Assembly: GCA_027624335.1 (NCBI GenBank)
Contig: JAQBWV010000049.1
Span: 1-33,993 of the forward strand
Reading direction: 5' to 3'
DNA length: 33,993 nucleotides
Origin: Planctomycetota bacterium
GTDB lineage: Bacteria; Planctomycetota; Planctomycetia; Planctomycetales; Planctomycetaceae
Position numbers and translations under genes: made by a program. Below are positions 25,854 to 33,525 of the stretch, piece by piece. How positions within the stretch are numbered: position 1 is the stretch's first letter; each line of letters begins with the position of its first letter. The notes beneath the pieces are model-generated. The model was not told the DNA's origin and did not search any database. It was given only the letters and a program-made list of their open reading frames with translations.

Positions 25854-26636
25854 TCCGACTCAGGATCACAACAGCGGTCACCTTCCGACGTAGCTGCCGG
25901 AGTTCTAATTCCCGCAAGCTGGGAAGTTCCGGCAGTTTTCAGAAAACGGCTGGGTAATCAGGCTGGTCGTCAGCGAGCGATGGTCTCCGATGGTCATCTG
26001 CTACTGATTCTTCACAGCCCTCCCCTCGCCGATGAAAATGAACGGGTTGGCCGCCTGTTCTGGCGACAACCGGACGGCACGTGGAAAGCCAACTGCCCCA
26101 GGTCGACCATCAAAACCCTGCAGGGTCACTTGAAGGAGTTTCGCATTCGAATCGACGAACTGGAGCGTCAGGAAGACGAGGCAAAAACGTCCAATGACTA
26201 CTTCAAAGTGATCTCCGACCTGCTGCCACTTTATCGATCCGCGCGGAACCAGTATCAGGCGTTGCAGGCCGCTCGACAGGAAATCCAGGACGCCCGCGAC
26301 GTCATTGACCTGCGGGATGAAGCTTATGAAATCGAACGAACGGCAGAATTGCTCAACGCCGACGCAAAGAACGCTCTGGATTTCCTGATCGTCTGCCGCG
26401 CTGAAGAACAGGCTCAAGTGAGTTACCACATCGGCGTTTCGTCGCACCGGCTGAACGTGCTGGTCGCGTTCTTCTTTCCGATAGCGACGCTGTCGTCGAT
26501 TTTCGGAACTAACCTCCTGCATGGTTACGAACAGCGAAATTCCCCCTGGCTGTTTCTGGGGATGCTGGCGACCGGCCTGCTCTTCGGCCTGCTGCTCATG
26601 TTGATCATTACTGGAAAGCACGAACGAAAATCTTGA
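25851..26636 (+). CDS. CorA-like divalent cation transporter family protein, GTN variant
   Basis: A 261-residue protein with a cytoplasmic N-terminal part and two C-terminal membrane helices, the topology of CorA Mg2+ channels. Residues about 85-190 form long charged helices like the CorA stalk. The first membrane helix spans about 201-221 (LNVLVAFFFPIATLSSIFG) and the second about 233-254. At the pore-loop position, where CorA has the invariant GMN, this protein has GTN (219-221). It is shorter than CorA (about 316 residues). The family is assigned from topology and the FGxN loop, so the substrate, or even transport activity, is uncertain. It starts with TTG behind a strong AAGGAG and is divergent from the adaptor/M50 operon. 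Confidence 0.7.
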   Translation: MSDSGSQQRSPSDVAAGVLIPASWEVPAVFRKRLGNQAGRQRAMVSDGHLLLILHSPPLADENERVGRLFWRQPDGTWKANCPRSTIKTLQGHLKEFRIRIDELERQEDEAKTSNDYFKVISDLLPLYRSARNQYQALQAARQEIQDARDVIDLRDEAYEIERTAELLNADAKNALDFLIVCRAEEQAQVSYHIGVSSHRLNVLVAFFFPIATLSSIFGTNLLHGYEQRNSPWLFLGMLATGLLFGLLLMLIITGKHERKS

Positions 26637-26720
26637 TCATCGAGACCTCCTCTGCCGCGTGTTCGCCCGAGCTGGCGAGCAATACCGACAGCACTCGCGG
26701 GGCGCCGTTGCAGTCAGCTC

Positions 26721-27362
26721 CTAACTGGAAACAACTCGCGTGCCGTCGATTCTCAGGCGACCGGTAGCGAAGAGGCGAATCGCTTCAGGGAAGGCTTCGC
26801 GTTCAGCTTCGAACACTCGCTTTTGAAGAGATCCCGGGGTGTCGTCGTCCATCACCGGCACAATCTTCTGCAGAATGATGGGGCCAGCGTCATATTCGTT
26901 GTTGGCGAAGTGGACGGTACACCCACTGACTTTCGCTCCACGTTCAAGTACCGCTTCATGAACGTGGTGACCGTGAAAGCCTTTTCCACAGAATGCCGGA
27001 ATCAGTGACGGGTGAATGTTGATCACTCGGTGAGCGAATTCGTCGGGGATTTGTACCAGACTCAGAAAGCCTCCCAGGATGACGAGGTCGACTTCGGCGT
27101 CTCGGCACAGGTCGAAGATTCGTTCGCTGAATGTTTCGACAGAATCAAACTGTGATCGGACGACCGGTTCGCAGTGCAGCCCGGCGCTGCGGGCACGCTC
27201 GACGCCTCGACAGTCTTCGCGGCTGGCAATGACGATGGGGAACTCGGCATCCAGTTGCCCGGCCTGATTCTTTTCGAGCAGATTGAGCAGCGTTGTACCG
27301 CCTCCCGAGATCAACACGGCAAGTTTGATCGGGCGGTTCAATGCTGGAAGGTCGGTCGGCAT
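26721..27362 (-). CDS. purN: Phosphoribosylglycinamide formyltransferase
   Basis: A 213-residue enzyme of purine synthesis that formylates GAR using 10-formyltetrahydrofolate. The start at 27362 is chosen because the Rossmann strand follows soon after (KLAVLISGGGTTLLNL); the frame is open 24 codons further upstream without motif support. The catalytic set is visible: N115 and H117 in INIHPS, and D158 in NEYDAGPIIL. The loop HGHHVHEAVLERGAKVSGCTVHFA is typical. It lies downstream of bioB on the same strand and is convergent with the CorA-like gene, 84 bases away. Confidence 0.93.
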   Translation of the reverse strand: MPTDLPALNRPIKLAVLISGGGTTLLNLLEKNQAGQLDAEFPIVIASREDCRGVERARSAGLHCEPVVRSQFDSVETFSERIFDLCRDAEVDLVILGGFLSLVQIPDEFAHRVINIHPSLIPAFCGKGFHGHHVHEAVLERGAKVSGCTVHFANNEYDAGPIILQKIVPVMDDDTPGSLQKRVFEAEREAFPEAIRLFATGRLRIDGTRVVSS

Positions 27363-27476
27363 GAGAATTCGAAACGATGAAATTGAGGTGCCTGTGAATG
27401 TGTTCGTGCAGCTCCGCAAAATAGCCAGCCGCACGTTCGAGTTTTAGATTTCCGACTGATCGATCACGGTCTGCGT

Positions 27477-27614
27477 TTAACAGCTGAAGCCTTCAGTCGA
27501 GCCGCCGCAGGGGTTGCACGATGAGCCAGCTTGAGCGGCCTCTACGGCTTTCTCGCGGTCGGCGAGAAGTTCTGCACTGCGGGCGTCGCCGGTGATGATC
27601 TTGAAGCCGAGGTC
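27477..27614 (-). other. In-frame BioB-like tail after the bioB stop codon
   Basis: Reading on past the bioB stop (TAA, 27615-27617) in the same frame gives 45 sense codons before the next TAA (27477-27479). The translation starts DLGFKIITGD, continues with a helix-like ADREKAVEAAQ, and ends SSCNPCGGSTEGFSC. BioB proteins commonly continue beyond the point of this stop with an acidic or basic residue followed by DLGF or DLGL. The tail therefore looks like the original C-terminus, cut off by a single base change (for example GAA or AAA to TAA), a readthrough site, or a sequencing error. Confidence 0.6.
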
Positions 27615-28604
27615 TTAGATCATTCGGAAGTCTTCCATCGCCGACTGGCCTTTGGTCGTCAGGTAGTCGCTAACGAAGAGTGAATTGGCCGGGTAGAGAC
27701 TCATCGCCTGCATCGATCGCAGGTTGATCTCGCGACCGCCAGCGATGCGAATTTCCGTATCCGGATTCGCGAAGCGGAACAGGCACAGCGTCTTCAGGCA
27801 GAAGCGAGGATCAAGATCCCATTTGCCTTCAAGCTGCGTGCCGTCGATCGAATTCAGGAAATTAACCGGGATGGATTCAACTTTGATGCCTCGCAGTTCG
27901 ATCGCGACGTCGACCAGATCGCCGTGTTCTTCACCCATGCCGGCGATGACTCCGGCGCAAAGTTCCATGCCAGCATCGCGAGCGACTTTCAGCGTGTCGA
28001 GGCGATCGTCGAAGGTGTGGGTCGAACAGATGTCTTCGTAGTATTTTCGGCTGGTGTTCAGGTTGTGATTGATGCGGTCGACGCCGGCTTCCTTCAGAGT
28101 CGTTGCCTGGTCGGGGCTGAGGATTCCCAGGCAACAGCAGATGTGAAGTCCGTACTCGTCTTTGATTTTCTTCACGACGCTGGAGACGTGTGCGACATCG
28201 CTGTTCGACGGGCCTCGACCGCTGGTCACGATGCAGTAGGTACGAGCCTGCGAGTCGTAGGCCTGCTTGGCTCCAGCCAGAATCTGCTCCTCGTTCAGCA
28301 GGTTGTACTTCTCGATCGGAGCGGTCGATTTCACGTTCTGCGAGCAGTACCCGCAGTCTTCCGGGCACAGACCGCTCTTGGCGTTCTTCAGGAAGTACAG
28401 GTGAACGTCGTTGCCAAAGTGGTGACGACGAACTCGCCAGGCAGCGTCGAGCAGCGACAGCAGTTCCGTGTCGTCAGAACTCAGAATCGCCAGACCTTCC
28501 TCTTTCGTCAGCGTGTGGCCAGCGAGGACGCGATCGGCGAGATCAGACCAGGTATTCAGGTTCGAAGAGATTTCAGCAGTGGCCATGGGATTCTCAGTTT
28601 TCAT
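27615..28604 (-). CDS. bioB: Biotin synthase, C-terminus cut by an in-frame stop
   Basis: A 329-residue radical SAM enzyme that inserts sulfur into dethiobiotin. The SAM cluster motif CPEDCGYC gives C80, C84 and C87. The second [2Fe-2S] site ligands are also present: C124 (YCIVTSG), a cysteine in the ICCC run (156-158), C216 (ELCAGVIAGMG) and R286 (IRIAGGRE). The protein stops at DFRMI, then TAA, but a BioB-like tail follows in the same frame for 45 codons. All catalytic residues precede the stop, so the short form may work. Starts: ATG 28604, directly beside a palindromic repeat with no ribosome site, or ATG 28586, with a weak GAGAA ahead of it. The other biotin genes are not in the window. 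Confidence 0.92.
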   Translation of the reverse strand: MKTENPMATAEISSNLNTWSDLADRVLAGHTLTKEEGLAILSSDDTELLSLLDAAWRVRRHHFGNDVHLYFLKNAKSGLCPEDCGYCSQNVKSTAPIEKYNLLNEEQILAGAKQAYDSQARTYCIVTSGRGPSNSDVAHVSSVVKKIKDEYGLHICCCLGILSPDQATTLKEAGVDRINHNLNTSRKYYEDICSTHTFDDRLDTLKVARDAGMELCAGVIAGMGEEHGDLVDVAIELRGIKVESIPVNFLNSIDGTQLEGKWDLDPRFCLKTLCLFRFANPDTEIRIAGGREINLRSMQAMSLYPANSLFVSDYLTTKGQSAMEDFRMI

Positions 28605-28608
28605 CAAG

Positions 28609-28629
28609 GTAGGTCAGGCTCTGCCTGAC
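28609..28629. repeat. GTAG-headed REP-like hairpin upstream of bioB
   Basis: GTAG (28609-28612) is followed by a perfect 7-base stem (GTCAGGC 28613-28619 / GCCTGAC 28623-28629) with loop TCT. A GTAG tetranucleotide at the foot of a short hairpin is the hallmark of REP elements recognised by RAYT transposases. It lies 4 bases from the bioB ATG, in its leader. Confidence 0.6.
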
Positions 28630-28651
28630 GAAGTTTCAATCGGACGGTCTT

Positions 28652-28680
28652 CAACCACGAAAGACACAAAATACACGAAA
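28652..28680. repeat. ACCACGAAAGACAC-type intergenic repeat
   Basis: The stretch holds three CACRAA units about 8-9 bases apart, beginning CAACCACGAAAGACACAAAA. It resembles a short intergenic repeat (ACCACGAAAGACACGAAA) that I recall from several bacterial phyla; relatedness is inferred by eye. Confidence 0.4.
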
Positions 28681-28707
28681 ATAGAACTGACGGATTATAA
28701 ATCAGCA

Positions 28708-28726
28708 GGCGGGGTCTCGCCCCGTC
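28708..28726. repeat. Short G/C hairpin in the bioB-symporter gap
   Basis: GGCGGGG (28708-28714) pairs with CCCCGTC (28720-28726) around loop TCTCG, with one G.T wobble. It is one of several palindromes packed into this gap. Confidence 0.45.
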
Positions 28727-28734
28727 ACTCCAAT

Positions 28735-28761
28735 GTAGCCATCTCGCTCCGCGAGATGAGC
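28735..28761 (+). repeat. GTAG-headed REP-like hairpin, left member of an inverted pair
   Basis: GTAG (28735-28738) plus one base precede a perfect 8-base stem (CATCTCGC / GCGAGATG) with loop TCC. The whole 27-base unit recurs exactly, inverted, at 28865-28891. Confidence 0.75.
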
Positions 28762-28864
28762 CGTTTGCCGGGTGAACCGCCAAAGTCAGTTTTTTGCTGG
28801 GAAGTTCGAAAGACCTTTTCATACTGAGCCGTCATACAGGAATCGTGGCTCGTTGCTGGAGTCT

Positions 28865-28891
28865 GCTCATCTCGCGGAGCGAGATGGCTAC
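28865..28891 (-). repeat. REP-like hairpin, right member of an inverted pair
   Basis: This is the exact reverse complement of 28735-28761 over 27 bases, so GTAG reads on the minus strand at 28891-28888. The two hairpins point outward from each other with 103 bases between them, a BIME-like arrangement. No target-site duplication is seen outside the pair. Confidence 0.75.
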
Positions 28892-28972
28892 TTTGTAACA
28901 GGCCACGCACGCCCAGTTTACCGGCTCCCGATTCGACAAAACACCCAGCGATCAAGCCACTTTGAGAACGAA

Positions 28973-28996
28973 GTGTGCCATTGGCGCTGCCAGTGC
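28973..28996 (+). repeat. Palindromic repeat, left member of a second inverted pair
   Basis: A hairpin with a 7-base stem (28979-28985 / 28989-28995, one wobble) and loop GCT. The 24-base unit matches 29027-29050 in inverted orientation with two mismatches. Confidence 0.65.
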
Positions 28997-29026
28997 ATTT
29001 CGCGACTCAGAACGGTGAAACAACCA

Positions 29027-29050
29027 GCACTGGCAGAGCCAGTGGCACAC
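29027..29050 (-). repeat. Palindromic repeat, right member of a second inverted pair
   Basis: Inverted copy of 28973-28996. Its own stem, CACTGGC/GCCAGTG with loop AGA, is perfect. It lies 37 bases from the 3' end of the minus-strand symporter gene and could also affect that transcript's end. Confidence 0.65.
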
Positions 29051-29087
29051 CAGTTTTCGCTGCTCTGCTGGCGAAACACTTCCTGGA

Positions 29088-30731
29088 TTAAGCTTCTTTA
29101 GAATTCATGACTCTCGACCAGGTCAGCGGCGGAGCATCCGAGTTCGAGCCCTTTCCAACCGGGATGAGACTCAGAACAACTGAAAGCACGATCGCCGAGA
29201 AGAATCCGATTGGCCAGAACCAGAGGGAGAACCAGTCCGGGTGAGCGTCCATCTGCCAGACGGTGATCGCCGCTCCGGCGAAGGTTCCCAGCAGGACTCC
29301 CAGCCAGGTCACGCGAGTCATGAACAGCCCGACAATGAACACGGCCAGTAGCGGCCCACCGAAGGCCGCCGTCGTTTTTTTGGCGACATCAAAGACGTCT
29401 CCGAGGTCTCCCACAAAACACGCCAGTCCGACAGCCAACGCTCCGACAATAACGAGGATGATCCGAGCCACTCGCATTTCTCCGGCATCGGTGGCCGGTC
29501 GGAGTGACGGAAACAGCCGGTCTCGAAAGTCGACAACGATCGCCGTCGTTACCGAGTGAATTCCCGAGTCGATGCTCGACATCGTCGCCGCCATCAATGC
29601 TGCAACAAGAAGTCCGACGACACCGGGTGGAAACTTGAGCCGAACGAACGTTGGTAAGGCCTGATCCTGGAGACCGTTTGACAGTATGTCGTCGCGGACT
29701 CCCATTGGATTGTTGAGTCGAATCGCCGTCTGGATTTCCTCAGCGTTTCGTGCGGCATGGACTTGCGGGATATCGGGGATCTTCGCGATCGCGGGTGCAT
29801 GCTTTACCAGAACTGGAACCAACTCTTCCGGATGGCCCTCGAAATGGCTGAAAAGACCAACCCCAATGCAAAGCAGACTTGGCACAATAAAAGACAGGCC
29901 GAGCATGTTGATCAGGAAGCCGGACTGCGACGTCTTCTCATCCTTCGCGGCGATGTAACGCTGAACGGCGACCTGGTCGGCTCCGAAGGCCGAGAGTCCT
30001 TCCAGAAAACTACCGATCAACGTGGCAAACGTCGCAAACCGGACGGTTGGGTCAAGGGACAGGTTGACAACGAGGTTTTCCCGGCCACCGAAGTAGTTAT
30101 TGACGATTCCCGAGAATCCGCCGTCAGCCTGCAGAATCATCAGGCCGAGTGCGAACAGGATCGTCCCGGCAAAGATGAAGAATTGCAGCACGTCGGTCCA
30201 CATCACCGCTCGCAGGCCGCCGAGCAGCGTGTAGAAGATGGCAACCGCTCCGAGGCTAAAAATGACGACGAACTGGTTGACTCCTGAGATGCTGGAGATC
30301 GCAACGGATGCCGCGTACGTCGCGGAAGCCATCCAGCCGATTCTCAGCAGGATGAACAGGCCGCTGGCGAGGCACCTCACCGAGACATGAAACCGCTGCT
30401 CCAGGTACTCGTAGGCGGTTTTGCATTTCAGTCGCGAGTAGACCGGGATAAACACCCAGATCACGACCGGAGCCATCGCCCAGAATGCGATGATCGCCGC
30501 TCCCGCCGTCAGGCTGACTGCGTACGCCGTGGACGGGTACATCATGAAACTGTTAGCCGAAAACAGTGTCGCCATGACGCTCAGGCCGACCGTCATGCGG
30601 CCCATTGAACCGCTGGCCTGAAAGAACTCTTCGCGAGTTGACTGACCACGCAGAAAAATGCCCAGCCCGATCGAAATGGCGAGGTATCCCAGAACGACAA
30701 GATGATCGAGCCAGTGGAAGGATTCGGACAT
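29088..30731 (-). CDS. Sodium:solute symporter family protein
   Basis: A 547-residue inner-membrane transporter of the SSS (SLC5-like) family, expected to take up an organic solute with Na+. The family pattern is clear: a short N-terminal helix (LVVLGYLAISIGLGIFLRG), the early motif MGRMTVGLSVMATLFSANSF, and AYEYLEQRF after the third helix. Then come FYTLLGGLRAVMWTDVLQF, a helix with AALMAATMSSIDSGIHS (the Na+-site serine region), and about 13 hydrophobic segments in all. Residues about 310-355 form a larger polar loop. The substrate cannot be read from sequence. The start at 30731 is divergent from the BIG2/DUF1549 gene, with 144 bases between the two starts. Confidence 0.92.
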   Translation of the reverse strand: MSESFHWLDHLVVLGYLAISIGLGIFLRGQSTREEFFQASGSMGRMTVGLSVMATLFSANSFMMYPSTAYAVSLTAGAAIIAFWAMAPVVIWVFIPVYSRLKCKTAYEYLEQRFHVSVRCLASGLFILLRIGWMASATYAASVAISSISGVNQFVVIFSLGAVAIFYTLLGGLRAVMWTDVLQFFIFAGTILFALGLMILQADGGFSGIVNNYFGGRENLVVNLSLDPTVRFATFATLIGSFLEGLSAFGADQVAVQRYIAAKDEKTSQSGFLINMLGLSFIVPSLLCIGVGLFSHFEGHPEELVPVLVKHAPAIAKIPDIPQVHAARNAEEIQTAIRLNNPMGVRDDILSNGLQDQALPTFVRLKFPPGVVGLLVAALMAATMSSIDSGIHSVTTAIVVDFRDRLFPSLRPATDAGEMRVARIILVIVGALAVGLACFVGDLGDVFDVAKKTTAAFGGPLLAVFIVGLFMTRVTWLGVLLGTFAGAAITVWQMDAHPDWFSLWFWPIGFFSAIVLSVVLSLIPVGKGSNSDAPPLTWSRVMNSKEA

Positions 30732-30875
30732 GAGTCAGGTTTGCCTTTTTCATCGGACACGCTGCCGGAAGCCGGTCGCTTTGTTAGATTGGACGGACCA
30801 TATTTCCGGTTCTCTCCGCAGAATGAAAGCGACCAGACGATCGCTGCGGTGTTTCGGTTCGGATTCAGGACAACG

Positions 30876-33326
30876 ATGATGCTGAAGAAACTTTTTCCAC
30901 TGTTCGTTAGTGTCGCAACTTTCGCTGCTTTCAGTGCGAAGTCGCTGTCCGCACCGATCGTTCCCGAACCAGCTACCATCACACTCGTCGGCCCGCATGC
31001 GCAGCAGCAGTTGATAGTTGGCGAGACAGTCGACGGGCTCGACCTTGATCTCACTCGGAAAGTCGAGTTCGTCTCGGAGAATACCACGGTCGCGACTGTC
31101 GATGTGAAGGGGTTGGTCAGCCCGGTCTCAAACGGAAAAGCGGTCATTCTGATTCGGCGAGACACTGACGAAGCTCGCGTCACGGTCGAAGTGAGGGATG
31201 GTCAAAAACAGCAGGCCGTCGATTTTCAGAATGACATCATCCCCATCCTGACCGCGGGAGGGTGCAACTCGGGACCGTGCCACGGAAAGGCTCGCGGGCA
31301 GAACGGATTCCAGTTGTCGCTGCTCGGTTTTGACGCCAACTTTGATTATGAGTCGCTGGCAAAAGAAGCGCGCGGGCGGCGAGTGTTTCTGCCTTCTCCC
31401 GAAGAAAGTCTGCTACTGCTGAAGCCTTCCGGCAGAGTGCCGCATGGTGGCGGAATTCGACTCGCAGCCGACGGTCCGGAGTACGAAACGCTCCTTCGCT
31501 GGATCAATGCCGGGATGCCTCGGCAGGTTGAGAAGGCTCCCGAGCTGACGGGAATCTCGGTCACTCCAACGGAGCGGATTATGGGCAGCGAAGCCGAGCA
31601 ACAGTTGATCGTCACCGCTCATTATTCGGACGGCTCAACTCGCGACGTCACGCGGCAGTCTCATTATCAGAGTAACGAAGGCGGAATCGCTGGCGTTGAT
31701 GACGAGGGGCTTGTTTCAACAACGGGCGTGACTGGTGAGGCGGCGATTACGACTCGGTATATGGGAATGTTCGCCGTCGCGGCGGTTTCCGTGCCGCTGT
31801 CCGACAAGGTTCCGCCGGATGTTTATGAAAAACTGCCGCGCAACAATTTCATCGACGAACTGGTCTGGAAAAAGCTGCAGCGTCTGAACCTGACGCCTTC
31901 GGAACCGGCTCCGGATCACGATTTCCTGCGACGCGCCTACGTCGACATCATCGGTCGCGTTCCAACGGCAGAAGAGACGCGAACGTTCCTGGCTGACCAG
32001 ACGCCTGACCGCCGACAGAAGCTGATCGACGGACTGCTCGACGATCCGGAATACGCAGATCACTGGGCTAATAAATGGGCGGACCTGCTGCGTCCGAATC
32101 CGTATCACGCGGGCATCAAAGCCGTACTGAATTACGACAACTGGATTCGCGATTCGTTCCGCAGGAACAAGCCGTACGATCAATTCGTGAGAGAACTACT
32201 GACGGCCAAAGGCGGCACGTTCCGCAACGGAGCGGTCACCATGTTTCGTGATCGTCGAACTCCAGACGAGCTGACCACAATCGTCAGCCAGTTGTTTCTG
32301 GGAATCCGGATGGAATGTGCGAAGTGCCACCACCACCCGAACGAAGTCTGGGGGCAGGCCGATTTCTATGGCCTGGCGGCGTACTTTGATCGCATCGGTC
32401 GCAAAGGGACGGGAATCTCCGCGCCAATCTCGGGCTCGGAAGAGTTTTTCTTCGCGGGAAAACGTGTCGCCGTCAAGCATCCGCTGACGGGTGAAGTGGT
32501 CACTGCCAAGCCGTTGTTCGGTGAGGCGACGGTGGCTGATGACCTGGAAGACCCGCGCGAAGTGCTCGCCGACTGGGTCACTTCGGACGATAACCCGTTC
32601 TTTCGGCAAGTCATGTCAAACCGAGTCTGGTTTGACATGATGGGGCGCGGCCTGGTCGAGCCTGTCGACGACCTGCGAGCGACCAATCCGCCATCGAATC
32701 CCGCACTGCTCGAAGCACTGGCCATCGACCTGCGAGACCACGGTTACGATCTGAAACACCTCATCCGCACCATCGCGAGCTCCTACGTCTACAGTCTCAG
32801 TTCAGTTCCCAACGAGCGAAATGCGGTCGACACCCGCAACTACTCACGTTTCTACCGCGATCGATTACGGGCCGAAGTGCTGCTGGACTCGGTGTCGCAG
32901 ATCACTGGCGTCCAGGAGACATATGCAGCCATGCCGCCTGGCTCGACCGCGAGACAGTTATGGTCGCACCGGATCGACTCGCTGTTTCTCGACGCGTTCG
33001 GTAGACCGGATCCGAATCAGAATCCCCCCTGCGAGCGAACTCCAGACACAACCATCGTCCAGGCTCTGCACCTGATGAACTCACAGAAGCTCTACGACAA
33101 AGTGACGAGCGATGCCGGACTCGCCGCCACTCTGGCGTCAAGCGACCAGGCATCCGACAAAGTCATCGAAGAGCTGTACCTGTCGGTCTACTCTCGCTTC
33201 CCAACCGCCGAAGAAAGCTCCGCCGCCGTCGCCCTTCTGAACGAAGACTCCGCCAGCCGCCGCAAAGTTGTAGAAGGCCTTCTCTGGGCCATGCTCAACA
33301 CCCCGGAGTTCGTCTTCAAGCATTGA
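30876..33326 (+). CDS. Secreted BIG2/DUF1549/DUF1553 planctomycete protein with haem-type Cys-His motifs
   Basis: An 816-residue secreted protein of a group expanded in Planctomycetota. The start at 30876 (or the adjacent ATG at 30879) follows AGGA and gives a signal peptide (MMLKKLFPLFVSVATFAA). The open frame reaches back to 30702, but that would overlap the divergent symporter and lacks support. Domain order: a BIG2-like domain (about 30-110); a segment with CNSGPCH (C130, C135, H136), resembling a planctomycete cytochrome-like domain; a second BIG2-like domain (about 225-305); DUF1549 (about 322-527), containing CAKCHH (C481, C484, H485), a classic CxxCH haem c site; and DUF1553 (about 545-800). 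Such genes are often paired with DUF1501 proteins, but none follows here. Function is unproven; binding of haem and of carbohydrate or peptide is inferred from domains. Confidence 0.9.
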   Translation: MMLKKLFPLFVSVATFAAFSAKSLSAPIVPEPATITLVGPHAQQQLIVGETVDGLDLDLTRKVEFVSENTTVATVDVKGLVSPVSNGKAVILIRRDTDEARVTVEVRDGQKQQAVDFQNDIIPILTAGGCNSGPCHGKARGQNGFQLSLLGFDANFDYESLAKEARGRRVFLPSPEESLLLLKPSGRVPHGGGIRLAADGPEYETLLRWINAGMPRQVEKAPELTGISVTPTERIMGSEAEQQLIVTAHYSDGSTRDVTRQSHYQSNEGGIAGVDDEGLVSTTGVTGEAAITTRYMGMFAVAAVSVPLSDKVPPDVYEKLPRNNFIDELVWKKLQRLNLTPSEPAPDHDFLRRAYVDIIGRVPTAEETRTFLADQTPDRRQKLIDGLLDDPEYADHWANKWADLLRPNPYHAGIKAVLNYDNWIRDSFRRNKPYDQFVRELLTAKGGTFRNGAVTMFRDRRTPDELTTIVSQLFLGIRMECAKCHHHPNEVWGQADFYGLAAYFDRIGRKGTGISAPISGSEEFFFAGKRVAVKHPLTGEVVTAKPLFGEATVADDLEDPREVLADWVTSDDNPFFRQVMSNRVWFDMMGRGLVEPVDDLRATNPPSNPALLEALAIDLRDHGYDLKHLIRTIASSYVYSLSSVPNERNAVDTRNYSRFYRDRLRAEVLLDSVSQITGVQETYAAMPPGSTARQLWSHRIDSLFLDAFGRPDPNQNPPCERTPDTTIVQALHLMNSQKLYDKVTSDAGLAATLASSDQASDKVIEELYLSVYSRFPTAEESSAAVALLNEDSASRRKVVEGLLWAMLNTPEFVFKH

Positions 33327-33352
33327 GTGACGTTTTTCTGGCCGGCAGTGAA

Positions 33353-33373
33353 GTAGGCCGCATGAAATGCGGC
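33353..33373. repeat. GTAG-headed REP-like hairpin after the BIG2/DUF1553 gene
   Basis: GTAG (33353-33356) is followed by a perfect 7-base stem (GCCGCAT 33357-33363 / ATGCGGC 33367-33373) with loop GAA. The layout equals the hairpins at 28609 and 28735 though the stem sequence differs. No T-run follows. Confidence 0.55.
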
Positions 33374-33525
33374 AGATCCTGAAAGTCAGCGTACGGTTCG
33401 GCGATGAGCTGCACGTAAAACTCGCGGCCTCGTGCCGCGAAGAAGGTATGGTCGACGGCTTCAGCGTCGCGGTCGCCCGACGACGCGAGACCTACGAAGA
33501 CCTCATCGCCCACGAAATCGGGTGA
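33367..33525 (+). CDS. Hypothetical small ORF (52 residues)
   Basis: Unrecognised. It begins MRQILKVSVRFGDELHVKLA and ends TYEDLIAHEIG. GC by codon position, counted by hand, is about 71/40/77 percent, the low-second, high-third pattern of real genes in this window; however, the antisense frame shows a mirrored pattern, so strand is not settled. The ATG lies inside the hairpin at 33353-33373 and has no ribosome site. It may be a gene remnant, a short real gene, or chance. Confidence 0.25.
   Translation: MRQILKVSVRFGDELHVKLAASCREEGMVDGFSVAVARRRETYEDLIAHEIG

Noticed and set aside
28735..28891. Transposon with 27-base terminal inverted repeats
   Set aside because: No transposase, no target-site duplication, and each arm is itself a hairpin with GTAG, which fits paired REPs better.
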